This document shows positions 56,877-64,000 of a DNA stretch of 64,000 nucleotides, one piece after another. A program made the translations under genes and the position numbers. The notes under the pieces are model-generated. The model had not been told where the DNA came from. It saw nothing but the letters and a program-made list of their open reading frames with translations, and made no database searches. Source of the DNA: Advenella kashmirensis WT001 (GTDB lineage: Bacteria > Pseudomonadota > Gammaproteobacteria > Burkholderiales > Burkholderiaceae_B); the NCBI RefSeq assembly GCF_000219915.2, contig NC_017964.1:3782001-3846000 (forward strand), written 5' to 3'. How positions within the stretch are numbered: the first letter of the stretch is position 1; every line of letters begins with the position of its first letter.

Positions 56877-58229
56877 TTAGCGCTCGAACTGGTCTTTCAA
56901 TCCCATCCAGCAGTCGATATAATTTTTATCAAGCTCGGGGCCCTGCATGGCAAACCGGGTGGGCACAAGACGATAACGGCTTTCAAACATGAACGCCAGT
57001 GTGTTATCCAGTTTCTGCGGTTTGAGCTCGGCAGCCGTTGCTTTGCCATAGGACTCTTCATCCGGGCCGTGGGGCACCATGCAGTTGTGCAAACTGGCGC
57101 CGCCCGGTTTAAATCCGCCCGGTTTGGCATCGTATTGGCCATACACCAATCCCATGAACTCGCTCATGAAATTGCGATGAAACCATGGCGGACGGAAAGT
57201 GTCTTCCATCACCAGCCAGCGCGGCGGAAAAATCACAAAATCACAGTTGGCGGTGCCCGGCGTATCACTGGGCGAAGTCAGGACGGTGAAAATGGATGGA
57301 TCAGGATGATCATAGCTGATAGAACCAATTGTCATGAAGTGCGCAGTGTCATACTTTACCGGGCTCAGATTACCGTGCCAGGCTACGACGTTGAAAGGTG
57401 AACTGTGCAGCGACACACGCCAGAGACGACCACCGAATTTCCGGATCAGTTCGTACTCGCCTGCCGTGTCTTCAAAAGCGGCAACCGGGGCCAGAAAATC
57501 GCGTGCATTGGCCAGGCCATTGGAACCGATGGGCCCCAGCTCGGGCAACCGGAACTGCGCTCCGTAATTCTCGCAGACATAGCCCCGGGCCGGCTGTCCG
57601 TCGTCCGCTATCGGCTCGACTTTGAACGCAACACCGCGGGGAATAATGACTATTTCCCGGGGTTGAACCTGCAACCGCCCCATTTCGGTTGTGATAAGCA
57701 AGGTCCCCTGTTGCGGCACGATCAGCATCTCGCCATCTGCGTTGACAAACGCACGTTGGGCCATCGGCCGATCGGCGATATAGATATGGATTGCCACGCC
57801 GCTTTGCACGTCGGCATCGCCATTGGCTGCAATGGTACGCATGCCGTCAATGAAGTCAGCCTGGGGATGGTCATTGCTCCAGGGCGCCCAGCGCAATGGC
57901 TCGGGAGGCAAGGCAATTGCCGGATCGGCCCCCGTTTGCCAATAGGGCTGCTCAAACGGTTCATAATGCCCGGCAACAACCGAAGGTTGGCGGCGATACA
58001 TCCAGGTGCGCCGGTTTTCATGACGCGGCGCAGTAAATGCAGTCCCTGAAATCAGTTCGGTATACAGGCCTCGCGGACCATGCTGGGGACTGTTCCTGCC
58101 CTGCGGCAGCGCGCCGGCAACAGCCTGGCTGGCGTATTCATTGCCAAAGCCGCTCTGATAGGCAAGATCGTCACCGCTAGAGGACACATTCTGCCGGGTA
58201 GCGGCATCAATCTGGCTGTTCGGGTTCAT
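56877..58229 (-). CDS. hmgA: Homogentisate 1,2-dioxygenase
   Basis: 450 residues from the ATG at 58229, preceded by AGGAG; the longer reading from 58361 has no family match. Opens the aromatic ring of homogentisate in tyrosine/phenylalanine breakdown. Seen: [26 protein letters not shown], and the iron ligands within [48 protein letters not shown] (His, Glu, His). Frame intact. hmgB/fahA is not adjacent in this window. Confidence 0.96.
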   Translation of the reverse strand: MNPNSQIDAATRQNVSSSGDDLAYQSGFGNEYASQAVAGALPQGRNSPQHGPRGLYTELISGTAFTAPRHENRRTWMYRRQPSVVAGHYEPFEQPYWQTGADPAIALPPEPLRWAPWSNDHPQADFIDGMRTIAANGDADVQSGVAIHIYIADRPMAQRAFVNADGEMLIVPQQGTLLITTEMGRLQVQPREIVIIPRGVAFKVEPIADDGQPARGYVCENYGAQFRLPELGPIGSNGLANARDFLAPVAAFEDTAGEYELIRKFGGRLWRVSLHSSPFNVVAWHGNLSPVKYDTAHFMTIGSISYDHPDPSIFTVLTSPSDTPGTANCDFVIFPPRWLVMEDTFRPPWFHRNFMSEFMGLVYGQYDAKPGGFKPGGASLHNCMVPHGPDEESYGKATAAELKPQKLDNTLAFMFESRYRLVPTRFAMQGPELDKNYIDCWMGLKDQFER

Positions 58230-58528
58230 TCTGTATGCTCCTGTAGGCGGTTTATTCCATTTGTGATCATTGTGCCTCGCATGATCATCGCTACTGAAAG
58301 TATAGCCCAGCCGCCACATGGCGTGATTTCTTTTATGATGCTCTAGCGTCGGCAAATGCATTGAAATATGCCTGATTCAAGCGCAAGACGCGGAGTGTGG
58401 TCAATGCCGGATCGCAGTATAGTGACACCATTGTTTTCAAACCTGAACGCCGAGTATCATGTCCAGGCTGGCCATCGTTATACTGGCCTGTGATATTGCA
58501 GAATCGGCCCGTAACCGGAGAAATCAGA

Positions 58529-59023
58529 ATGACCTATTCATACACTATCATGCCCTCTCCTCTGGGGGAGCTCACCCTGGTTGCCAGAAACAATGCCCTG
58601 GCCGCCATACTATGGGAGAACGACAGACCGGGTCGTGTAAAGCTGAGCGGTCTGCAACGTGACAATACGCATCCTGTGCTGCAGAAAACGCAAGCACAGC
58701 TGAAGGAATATTTTGCAGGCAAGCGTGATTGCTTTGAACTCGAACTGGATATGCAAGGCACGCCATTTCAGCAAAAAGTATGGGCGCTGTTGCTGACCAT
58801 TCCGTTTGGGCAGACCCGCAGCTATCGGCAGCTTGCCGAATTGACAGGCAACCCTGCGGCCTCCCGTGCCGTTGGCGCGGCGGTCGGGCGCAATCCCGTA
58901 TCCATAGTCACGCCGTGTCATCGTGTTGTGGGCAGCTCGGGCAAGCTGACCGGGTTTGCAGGCGGCCTGGATGCCAAGCGCACATTGCTGCAACTGGAAA
59001 GTCGGGCGATGCCGGCGCAATAG
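58529..59023 (+). CDS. ogt: Methylated-DNA--protein-cysteine methyltransferase
   Basis: 164 residues from the ATG at 58529, after AACCGGAGAAATCAG. Repairs O6-alkylguanine by moving the alkyl group to its own Cys. Active-site motif IVTPCHRVVGSSGKLTGFAGG, DNA-binding helix-turn-helix TRSYRQLAELTGNPAASRAVGAAVGRNP, and N-terminal MPSPLGELTLVARNNALAAILWE. Lacks the Ada N-terminal domain, hence ogt type. Divergent from hmgA. Confidence 0.93.
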   Translation: MTYSYTIMPSPLGELTLVARNNALAAILWENDRPGRVKLSGLQRDNTHPVLQKTQAQLKEYFAGKRDCFELELDMQGTPFQQKVWALLLTIPFGQTRSYRQLAELTGNPAASRAVGAAVGRNPVSIVTPCHRVVGSSGKLTGFAGGLDAKRTLLQLESRAMPAQ

Positions 59024-59179
59024 ATTTCAGGCCACGCCGTGTCAACTGTACTGCCTAAGCTGGATATCAATCCCGTTTAGTCCTGCAATGCCACGCGTGA
59101 CTTGATAAATGCGCTTACGAACAAGACTGCGCGACATTGGCTAAAAAACCTGTCGCGCTGGTTGCCCCGATAGACAACA

Positions 59180-60484
59180 TCAGGGCGTCATTTTTCCTTC
59201 GGATATGTCCATGATCATACGGGTGGCCAGATACAAACGAGGCGCGATGGTTGGAATCTGCACATATTCGGCATTGTTCGAGTGGGCACCGAATCCGCTC
59301 AGACCGAAGCCTTCCACCACTCCCCCGCGGGTTTTGACGGCAGCAAACGCCGCATCGGTTCCTCCGCCCGTTGCTTTGTCGGCCACACTCATATCCAGTT
59401 CCAGTTCATTCTTATAAATGCCCTGTGCGTGCGCAGCGAGTTTGCGACTCATCTGGCTGGCTTCAAGCGGCGGGCGTCGCACTTCGAACTTGAGTTCTAC
59501 CTTGCTTTCCGGCAATAACTTGTTCTTGATTTTTTCCTGCATGGCTTTTTCCAGTGCGTCAAAATCCTGCACCTTCAATGCCCGCGCATCAGCCTGCGCA
59601 GTCGCTTCGGGGGGAATCATATTGCGTACCGTGCCCACTTTGGCCAGCGTCCAGTTTAACTTGAGACCCTCTTCGGGCCTGGACAGGTCTTTCATTTGCA
59701 ATACCTGATGCGCCAGTTCGTACAGTGAATTGACGCCGCCTTCCGGCCGTGCTCCCGCATGAGACGATTTGCCTTGGACTTTCAGATACGCCGCGCCGAT
59801 ACCGCTGGTTGCCAGCCGTACGCCGCCGTCTTTGCCACCACCCTCAAACGAGAACACTGCATCCTGGTCTTCGGCAAATTTCGTGATCAGCGCACGGGCG
59901 CCCGGAGAGCTGATCTCCTCATCAGAATTCAAGACCACAGTGACCGTCCCAAACTGCTTGTAGTTCAACTTTTTCAGCATATCAACCACGTGCAGGATGG
60001 CCGCCACACCCTGTTTGTCATCGGCAATACCCAGACCATAAGCCTTGTCGCCTTCGACACGAAACGGCTGGTTTTTCAGGTCGCCTTTCTGGTACACGGT
60101 ATCCATATGCGCTATCATCATGATTTTTGATTGCCCGCTCCCCTTGATGGTTGCATGCACCACCGGCCCGGTTTTCTCGGGCGTGTCGTCCATACGATAG
60201 ACATCTGCAGGTTCGATGATTTGCGTTTCTGCGCCTAGTTGCTTAAGCCGGTCAGCCACAAACCCCGCTATTTTCGTGACCCCTTCAATATCCCGGCTGC
60301 CGGACTCAATGTGCACCAGATCACGCAGCGTATCCAGATAGGCCTGCTGTTCGCTCTTGGCCAGGTCATGAACCTTGGCCACGGGCGCAGCCAGCACGAC
60401 GCCGGCAGCCAGTGCCAGCACGGTACCGGTGGCCAGTTGCCATCCTGTAGTGTGTGATTGTGACGGTCTGGGTTTGTGTTTCAT
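59180..60484 (-). CDS. Exported M20-family metallopeptidase (glutamate carboxypeptidase-like)
   Basis: 434 residues from the ATG at 60484, preceded by a near-ideal AAGGAGGCAAT. Signal peptide ends about VVLAAPVA. Zinc site segments: IMMIAHMDTVYQKGDL, GLGIADDKQGVAAILHVVDML, VVLNSDEEISSPGARALI (catalytic Glu pair), FSFEGGGKDGGVRLATSGIGAAYLKVQGKSSHAGARPEGGVNS, and the late His in GFGAHSNNAEYVQI. Resembles carboxypeptidase G2-type enzymes that cleave C-terminal glutamate. Periplasmic, probably for peptide or folate-type nutrient use. Confidence 0.88.
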   Translation of the reverse strand: MKHKPRPSQSHTTGWQLATGTVLALAAGVVLAAPVAKVHDLAKSEQQAYLDTLRDLVHIESGSRDIEGVTKIAGFVADRLKQLGAETQIIEPADVYRMDDTPEKTGPVVHATIKGSGQSKIMMIAHMDTVYQKGDLKNQPFRVEGDKAYGLGIADDKQGVAAILHVVDMLKKLNYKQFGTVTVVLNSDEEISSPGARALITKFAEDQDAVFSFEGGGKDGGVRLATSGIGAAYLKVQGKSSHAGARPEGGVNSLYELAHQVLQMKDLSRPEEGLKLNWTLAKVGTVRNMIPPEATAQADARALKVQDFDALEKAMQEKIKNKLLPESKVELKFEVRRPPLEASQMSRKLAAHAQGIYKNELELDMSVADKATGGGTDAAFAAVKTRGGVVEGFGLSGFGAHSNNAEYVQIPTIAPRLYLATRMIMDISEGKMTP

Positions 60485-60643
60485 ATTGCCTCCTTGCAAA
60501 AACACGTTGAAATCTTTTAACTATTGTTTTTTTCTGGTCTACAGCAACGCGCCGCGCACGCTACCATCACGGCGCCGTAAAACCGGCAGACATGCGAGCA
60601 GTACCGCCAAGCGATGCGCCAGCGCACACCGACACGCGATACT

Positions 60644-61336
60644 TTATGACTTATTCTGCTGTAATTGCCGGATTACCGCATCGGCCACACCAACTGAAGA
60701 GGCCGGATTCTGTCCTGTAATCAGCCTTCCGTCGACAACAATATGCGGCTGCCAATCATCGCCACTGGTGTAGCGTGCGCCATGGTCTTTGAGCATATCT
60801 TCAACCAGAAAGGGCACCACATCGGTCAGCCCCACCGCCGCTTCTTCTGCATTGCTGAAACCGGTCACGTTTCTATCATGAACCAGAAACTGACCTTCTG
60901 CTGTTTTCACGTGGCGAAACACAGCGGGCGCATGACAGACCGCCGACACGATCTTGCCGCTTGCATAAAAGTCTTTGATCAACGCCATGACATAGCCGTT
61001 TTCCGCCAGATCCCATAAAGGCCCATGCCCCCCGGGGAAAAAGACGGCATCGAACGAATCTGCCTTCACTTGGGCCAGACGTTGCGTAGTTGCCAGCACG
61101 GCCTGTGCCTGCGGGTCTTGTTTGAAGCGTCGGGTCGCATCGGTCTGGGCATCCGGCTCATCGCTTTTTGGATCCAGCGGCGGCTGCCCGCCCAGTGGAG
61201 ACGCCAGCGTGATGTCGGCGCCGCTATCGAGGAATGCATAATAAGGTGCCGCAAATTCTTCCAGCCAGAAGCCGGTTGGTTTGCCCGTCGCTCCCAGGGT
61301 GGCGTGTGAGGTGAGGATCATCAAAATCTTCATCAT
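60644..61336 (-). CDS. DJ-1/PfpI family protein (Hsp31/glyoxalase III-like)
   Basis: About 230 residues; ATG at 61336 or 61333, both close to AGGAG. Class I glutamine amidotransferase-like fold: MKILMILTSHATLGATGKPTGFWLEEFAAPYYAFLDSGADITLASPLGG, DAVFFPGGHGPLWDLAENGYV, and the nucleophile Cys in GKIVSAVCHAPAVF. This subgroup includes glutathione-independent glyoxalases and chaperones. Stands alone. Confidence 0.88.
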   Translation of the reverse strand: MMKILMILTSHATLGATGKPTGFWLEEFAAPYYAFLDSGADITLASPLGGQPPLDPKSDEPDAQTDATRRFKQDPQAQAVLATTQRLAQVKADSFDAVFFPGGHGPLWDLAENGYVMALIKDFYASGKIVSAVCHAPAVFRHVKTAEGQFLVHDRNVTGFSNAEEAAVGLTDVVPFLVEDMLKDHGARYTSGDDWQPHIVVDGRLITGQNPASSVGVADAVIRQLQQNKS

Positions 61337-61499
61337 ATTCTCCTGTTGTATCATTCAATAATAGCATTGCGAAAAACAGAGCCAAGGAACGAGCCATTAT
61401 CACATGCGCGGCAGGAAAACACTGTCAAATTGCTGAAAGATGCGCCGCCTACAATGACACCAGCTGCACAGACCGCCTTGCGCACAGACTGGAGCCATC

Positions 61500-61712
61500 A
61501 TGAATACGCAATCGACCAACCGCAGACGCGATGCATGCAATCTGCGTATCAAAAATGACGATATTATGCTGATCGATCGCGCTGCCAGCGCGCGCGGCAT
61601 GACGCGCAGCGACTTTATCGTCGTAGCGGCAAGGGAAGCGGCCCGTAGCGCCTTGCATTCAGGCGCCCCGGCAGCACTGGCGCCCGAAACCAAGCTTGAG
61701 AGCATACGTTAA
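61500..61712 (+). CDS. Short DUF1778 (TacA-type) antitoxin-like protein
   Basis: 70 residues. The ribbon-helix-helix N-terminal part is clear (RRDACNLRIKNDDIMLIDRAASARGMTRSDFIVVAAREAAR), matching DUF1778 antitoxins such as TacA. Normal members are about 90 residues, with a C-terminal tail that neutralises a GNAT acetyltransferase toxin. Here that tail is missing or altered and no GNAT gene follows in 420 bases. It may be a remnant or an orphan regulator. Confidence 0.65.
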   Translation: MNTQSTNRRRDACNLRIKNDDIMLIDRAASARGMTRSDFIVVAAREAARSALHSGAPAALAPETKLESIR

Positions 61713-62131
61713 TAGATTTTACGCAGAACCAGTGCAAGCGCATCAAGATGTTAAGGACAACACGTATACAAAGTTTGCCGGCGCCAGCGCAGGACAGCCG
61801 TTTTTTGCATATATGACTCTTTTTTTTACTGACATTAAGCTTAAAGAAACTGATACGGCCGACCTTTATGATACCGGCGCCTGACCGCCCTCTGCCTGCT
61901 TTTGGTGCATGCCGAAACGATTGACACAAGTGCCACGCTTTATTACATATTTTCCTGCGCTGTGGCACTCAAGAATCTTTCTTACGGTTACGGCTGGCGG
62001 GTCGCTCATGAGGGCGGGAGTATGCTTTGTGCTATGCACAATCATCCCTGACATTGATCATGGATCCTCTTGCCAATGGGAATCATCCACAAGGTAATTA
62101 ATCCAGATCAACCGGGAACTTCAGCCAACAA
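61713..62131. other. Intergenic region, no gene recognised
   Basis: About 420 bases after the DUF1778 gene. The place where a toxin gene would be expected holds only short frames without similarity. The right end must carry the promoter of the glycosyltransferase gene. Confidence 0.5.
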
Positions 62132-63283
62132 ATGAAAATACTGTATACCAACTTTCACACCAGCCCCGGCATTGGGGGCCATACGTCTTACATTAGCAGG
62201 TTGATCGCCGGCCTGGCCCCTCATCACGATATCGGCGTTGCCGTTCCTGCCCAAAGCGCCCTCTACCGTATTGCAAATGCAATGACCGGAGTCCAGACAT
62301 ACGCCCAGGATTACCCCAGTAAACTACCCCAATTGCCAGCCGCAGCCGCTCACCTGCGCAATATTCTGCGCAACGGTCAATATGATGTAGTTCACGTTAA
62401 CGGGACTGCGGATCACCGGCTGGTCATGCTTGCCATGCTGGGGTTGCGTCGCAAGCCTGCAATCATTTTCACCAAGCACAACGACCATGCAACCGACTCT
62501 ATCGGCTCACGGCTGCGCGCCCGTTTCGGGACCGATCACTGCATTGCCGTATGTGATTTTGTCGCCGATCAGCTGGCTGGCGGCCCTTACGATCGGGCCG
62601 GCATCACCACTGTGCACAATGGCATTAATACCGATTACTTCAGCGCCCACAACGGCGGCGATTTTCGCTCGATGCGCCAATCCATTCTGGGCTCAGCCGA
62701 AGATTCTCGCATTCTGCTGGGCAGCAATGCAGGTACGACAGAGTACAAGGGCTGGATAGACATGGTGCGGGCGCTGGCGCAGCTGGACCCGCGCCAGATC
62801 GATCGCCTGCATATTGCGGTCGCCGGCCCCCGCGCCCCGCAAAAACTGCTGGATGAAGTGCAACAACTGGGCATGAACAGGCACATCAGCTTCGTCGGCG
62901 ATCTGGACGATGTCCGACCCTTTATCGCCGCCATCGATGTCGGTTTCGTCCTATCCTATCGTGTTGAAACAATATCATTCGCATGCCGTGAGATGATGGC
63001 CATGGGCAAACCGGTCATCGTGACCCGGCAAGGCGGGCTTCCCGAAAATATTGACGCCGACACGGACGGCTGGGTGATTCCCCCGCGCGATCCGCAAGCG
63101 TTGGCCGCCCTGCTGGCGCAAATTGTTCAGGGCCATTACGACCTGCGCGCTATGGGACTGGCGGCCCGCAGCAAAAGTGAACTGCGTTTCGACCAGGAAA
63201 AATTCATCAGCGCGACGGAAACTGTGTATCGCCAGGCTCTGCAAAGCCGCGCACGCCCACATCAGGCCGCAACCATTAGTTAG
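62132..63283 (+). CDS. Glycosyltransferase family 4 protein
   Basis: 383 residues. GT-B fold retaining glycosyltransferase. N-terminal MKILYTNFHTSPGIGGHTSYISRLIAGLAPHHDIGVAVP, then VVHVNGTADHRLVMLAMLGLRRKPAIIFTKHN, the sugar-nucleotide contact GSNAGTTEYKGWIDMVRALAQL, and the E-x7-E motif ETISFACRE followed by MMAMGKPVIVTRQGGLPENID. Likely adds a sugar to a surface glycan or lipopolysaccharide core. Ends convergent with, and overlapping by 4 bases, the thermonuclease gene. Confidence 0.88.
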   Translation: MKILYTNFHTSPGIGGHTSYISRLIAGLAPHHDIGVAVPAQSALYRIANAMTGVQTYAQDYPSKLPQLPAAAAHLRNILRNGQYDVVHVNGTADHRLVMLAMLGLRRKPAIIFTKHNDHATDSIGSRLRARFGTDHCIAVCDFVADQLAGGPYDRAGITTVHNGINTDYFSAHNGGDFRSMRQSILGSAEDSRILLGSNAGTTEYKGWIDMVRALAQLDPRQIDRLHIAVAGPRAPQKLLDEVQQLGMNRHISFVGDLDDVRPFIAAIDVGFVLSYRVETISFACREMMAMGKPVIVTRQGGLPENIDADTDGWVIPPRDPQALAALLAQIVQGHYDLRAMGLAARSKSELRFDQEKFISATETVYRQALQSRARPHQAATIS

Positions 63284-63765
63284 CGTTGTTTCAGGCGACG
63301 CCACTGCCAGGGCGGTACCGGTTCTTTTTCAGCCCATAAGCCGCGACGCAGGCGTCGGGCCAGATCTTCCGCTTCGCAATACGCAGTGTCTGTAACATAG
63401 TTACGATAGGCCCATGCGTAGCCATTGGCTACCATTTGCATATTGATATTTTTTTGATCCAGATAAACGGTGCCAAGCACCCGTCCATAGCGGTCCCGCT
63501 CACCCGCCTGCACCATCACGGTCCTGCGATAAACGGCATCAGACAAAAACTTTTTGGCAGCGCGCCCATATGGCATGCCCGATTCCGGTGCGTCAATCTG
63601 AGCCATCCGGATTTTGTGCTGTTGCCTGGCCTGATCCAGGATGGTTAACGTATCGCCGTCAGAAACTCCTACTACCCAGCCTTCAAGCCAGGTGGCCGCG
63701 AACACCGACGGTGCCGGTGCGATCACAAGAATCGCTATCAGACAGCGCAATATTTCAGTTGTCAT
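63280..63765 (-). CDS. Exported thermonuclease-family (SNase-like) protein
   Basis: 161 residues from the ATG at 63765; an in-frame TTG at 63783 is an alternative. Signal peptide ends about APSVFA. Staphylococcal-nuclease fold: VVGVSDGDTLTIL, KIRMAQIDAPESGMPYG, and the active-site stretch AGERDRYGRVLGTVYLD with Glu and two Arg, then MVANGYAWAYRNYV. Probably a calcium-dependent secreted or periplasmic nuclease. Confidence 0.88.
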   Translation of the reverse strand: MTTEILRCLIAILVIAPAPSVFAATWLEGWVVGVSDGDTLTILDQARQQHKIRMAQIDAPESGMPYGRAAKKFLSDAVYRRTVMVQAGERDRYGRVLGTVYLDQKNINMQMVANGYAWAYRNYVTDTAYCEAEDLARRLRRGLWAEKEPVPPWQWRRLKQR

Positions 63766-63922
63766 TACATGTGATCCTGGCAACCAATTGCATCGCCAGT
63801 CAGACCCATGCTACAGATATATGTGCAGCCGCCTGCTGTATTGCTTACCGCCGCCAATGAGCTGCCAGGCCTGTTGTCCATCGCACAGGCCAATCCCGCT
63901 AAAGCCATCACGTCGAGCTCAC

Positions 63923-64000
63923 TTACCACTGCCCATAAAACACGCCGGCCTGCTTGTATTTATTCGTCTGTTTGTCCACTTCCTCTTCGGTCACGGTCGT
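63923..64000 (-). CDS. C-terminal end of a gene cut by the right window edge
   Basis: The last 25 codons read TTVTEEEVDKQTNKYKQAG then VFYGQW and a TAA stop. The residue mix is protein-like, but the stretch is too short for a family call. Confidence 0.35.
   Translation of the reverse strand, partial: TTVTEEEVDKQTNKYKQAGVFYGQW

Noticed and set aside
1..64000. Widespread pseudogenes as evidence of recent genome decay
   Set aside because: The lesions are almost uniformly single-base losses at homopolymers with otherwise perfect frames, which fits sequence error better; kept as an alternative in the findings.
1..64000. Mobile elements, prophage, CRISPR, tRNA or rRNA genes
   Set aside because: No transposase, integrase, regularly spaced repeats, or RNA-gene signatures were recognised on either strand.

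Overview
The window looks like chromosome from a betaproteobacterium of the order Burkholderiales, most likely family Alcaligenaceae (Bordetella/Achromobacter/Advenella group). This is inferred from four Bug/TctC-type periplasmic receptors, many GntR/LysR/IclR-regulated catabolic cassettes, a moderate GC content and a homogentisate gene. An Advenella-like organism would fit the thiol/sulfur-related genes, but no rRNA or marker gene here proves it. No rRNA, tRNA, CRISPR array, insertion sequence or prophage was recognised.

Layout. 1-9.1 kb: an isopropylmalate-dehydrogenase-type gene cut by the left edge, two Bug receptors around a GntR/FCD regulator, an orphan HsdR_N-type nuclease, then a LysR regulator divergent from a Bug-leuC-leuD operon. 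9.3-10.9 kb: a ClbS/DfsB-like protein and a hicAB toxin-antitoxin pair with a perfect palindromic operator. 11.3-16.6 kb: an MFS transporter, two Asp/Glu-racemase-superfamily proteins, a hydantoinase and a GntR regulator. 16.6-19.2 kb: a SoxC-type sulfite dehydrogenase with its cytochrome c, divergent from a TetR regulator. 19.5-21.2 kb: wrbA and a D-2-hydroxyacid dehydrogenase. 21.6-29.3 kb: a co-directional cassette (enolase-superfamily dehydratase, AhpD-like protein, Bug receptor, acyl-CoA synthetase, enoyl-CoA hydratase, 3-mercaptopropionate-dioxygenase-like cupin, IclR, acrylyl-CoA reductase). 29.5-37.4 kb: two paralogous CaiB/BaiF CoA-transferases flanking a TRAP transporter, with a signal-less solute-binding protein, a MaoC hydratase and an IclR regulator. 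37.4-40.5 kb: trpBA with divergent trpI. 40.7-43.8 kb: DUF2784 protein, pirin with divergent LysR, queC. 43.9-51.2 kb: a complete 4-hydroxyproline catabolic operon with a divergent AraC/PAS regulator and an AGCS symporter. 51.5-56.1 kb: an EF-hand protein, a DUF4105 protein, an HdeD/papain-like fusion and a MASE1-PAS protein. 56.3-64 kb: phasin, hmgA, ogt, M20 peptidase, DJ-1/PfpI protein, a short DUF1778 antitoxin, a GT4 glycosyltransferase, a thermonuclease-family protein and the tail of one more gene.

The region reads as a set of independent substrate-uptake-and-degradation modules, each with its own transporter or receptor and its own regulator. They feed CoA-thioester, 2-oxoglutarate and propionate-type intermediates into central metabolism.

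A striking global property is that at least 16 genes are broken by single small frameshifts (about 18 lesions). Almost all are loss of one base at a short homopolymer, and both sides of each lesion remain open and conserved. I read most of these as deletion-type sequence errors rather than decay, and annotate the full-length reconstructed genes while stating where each break lies.
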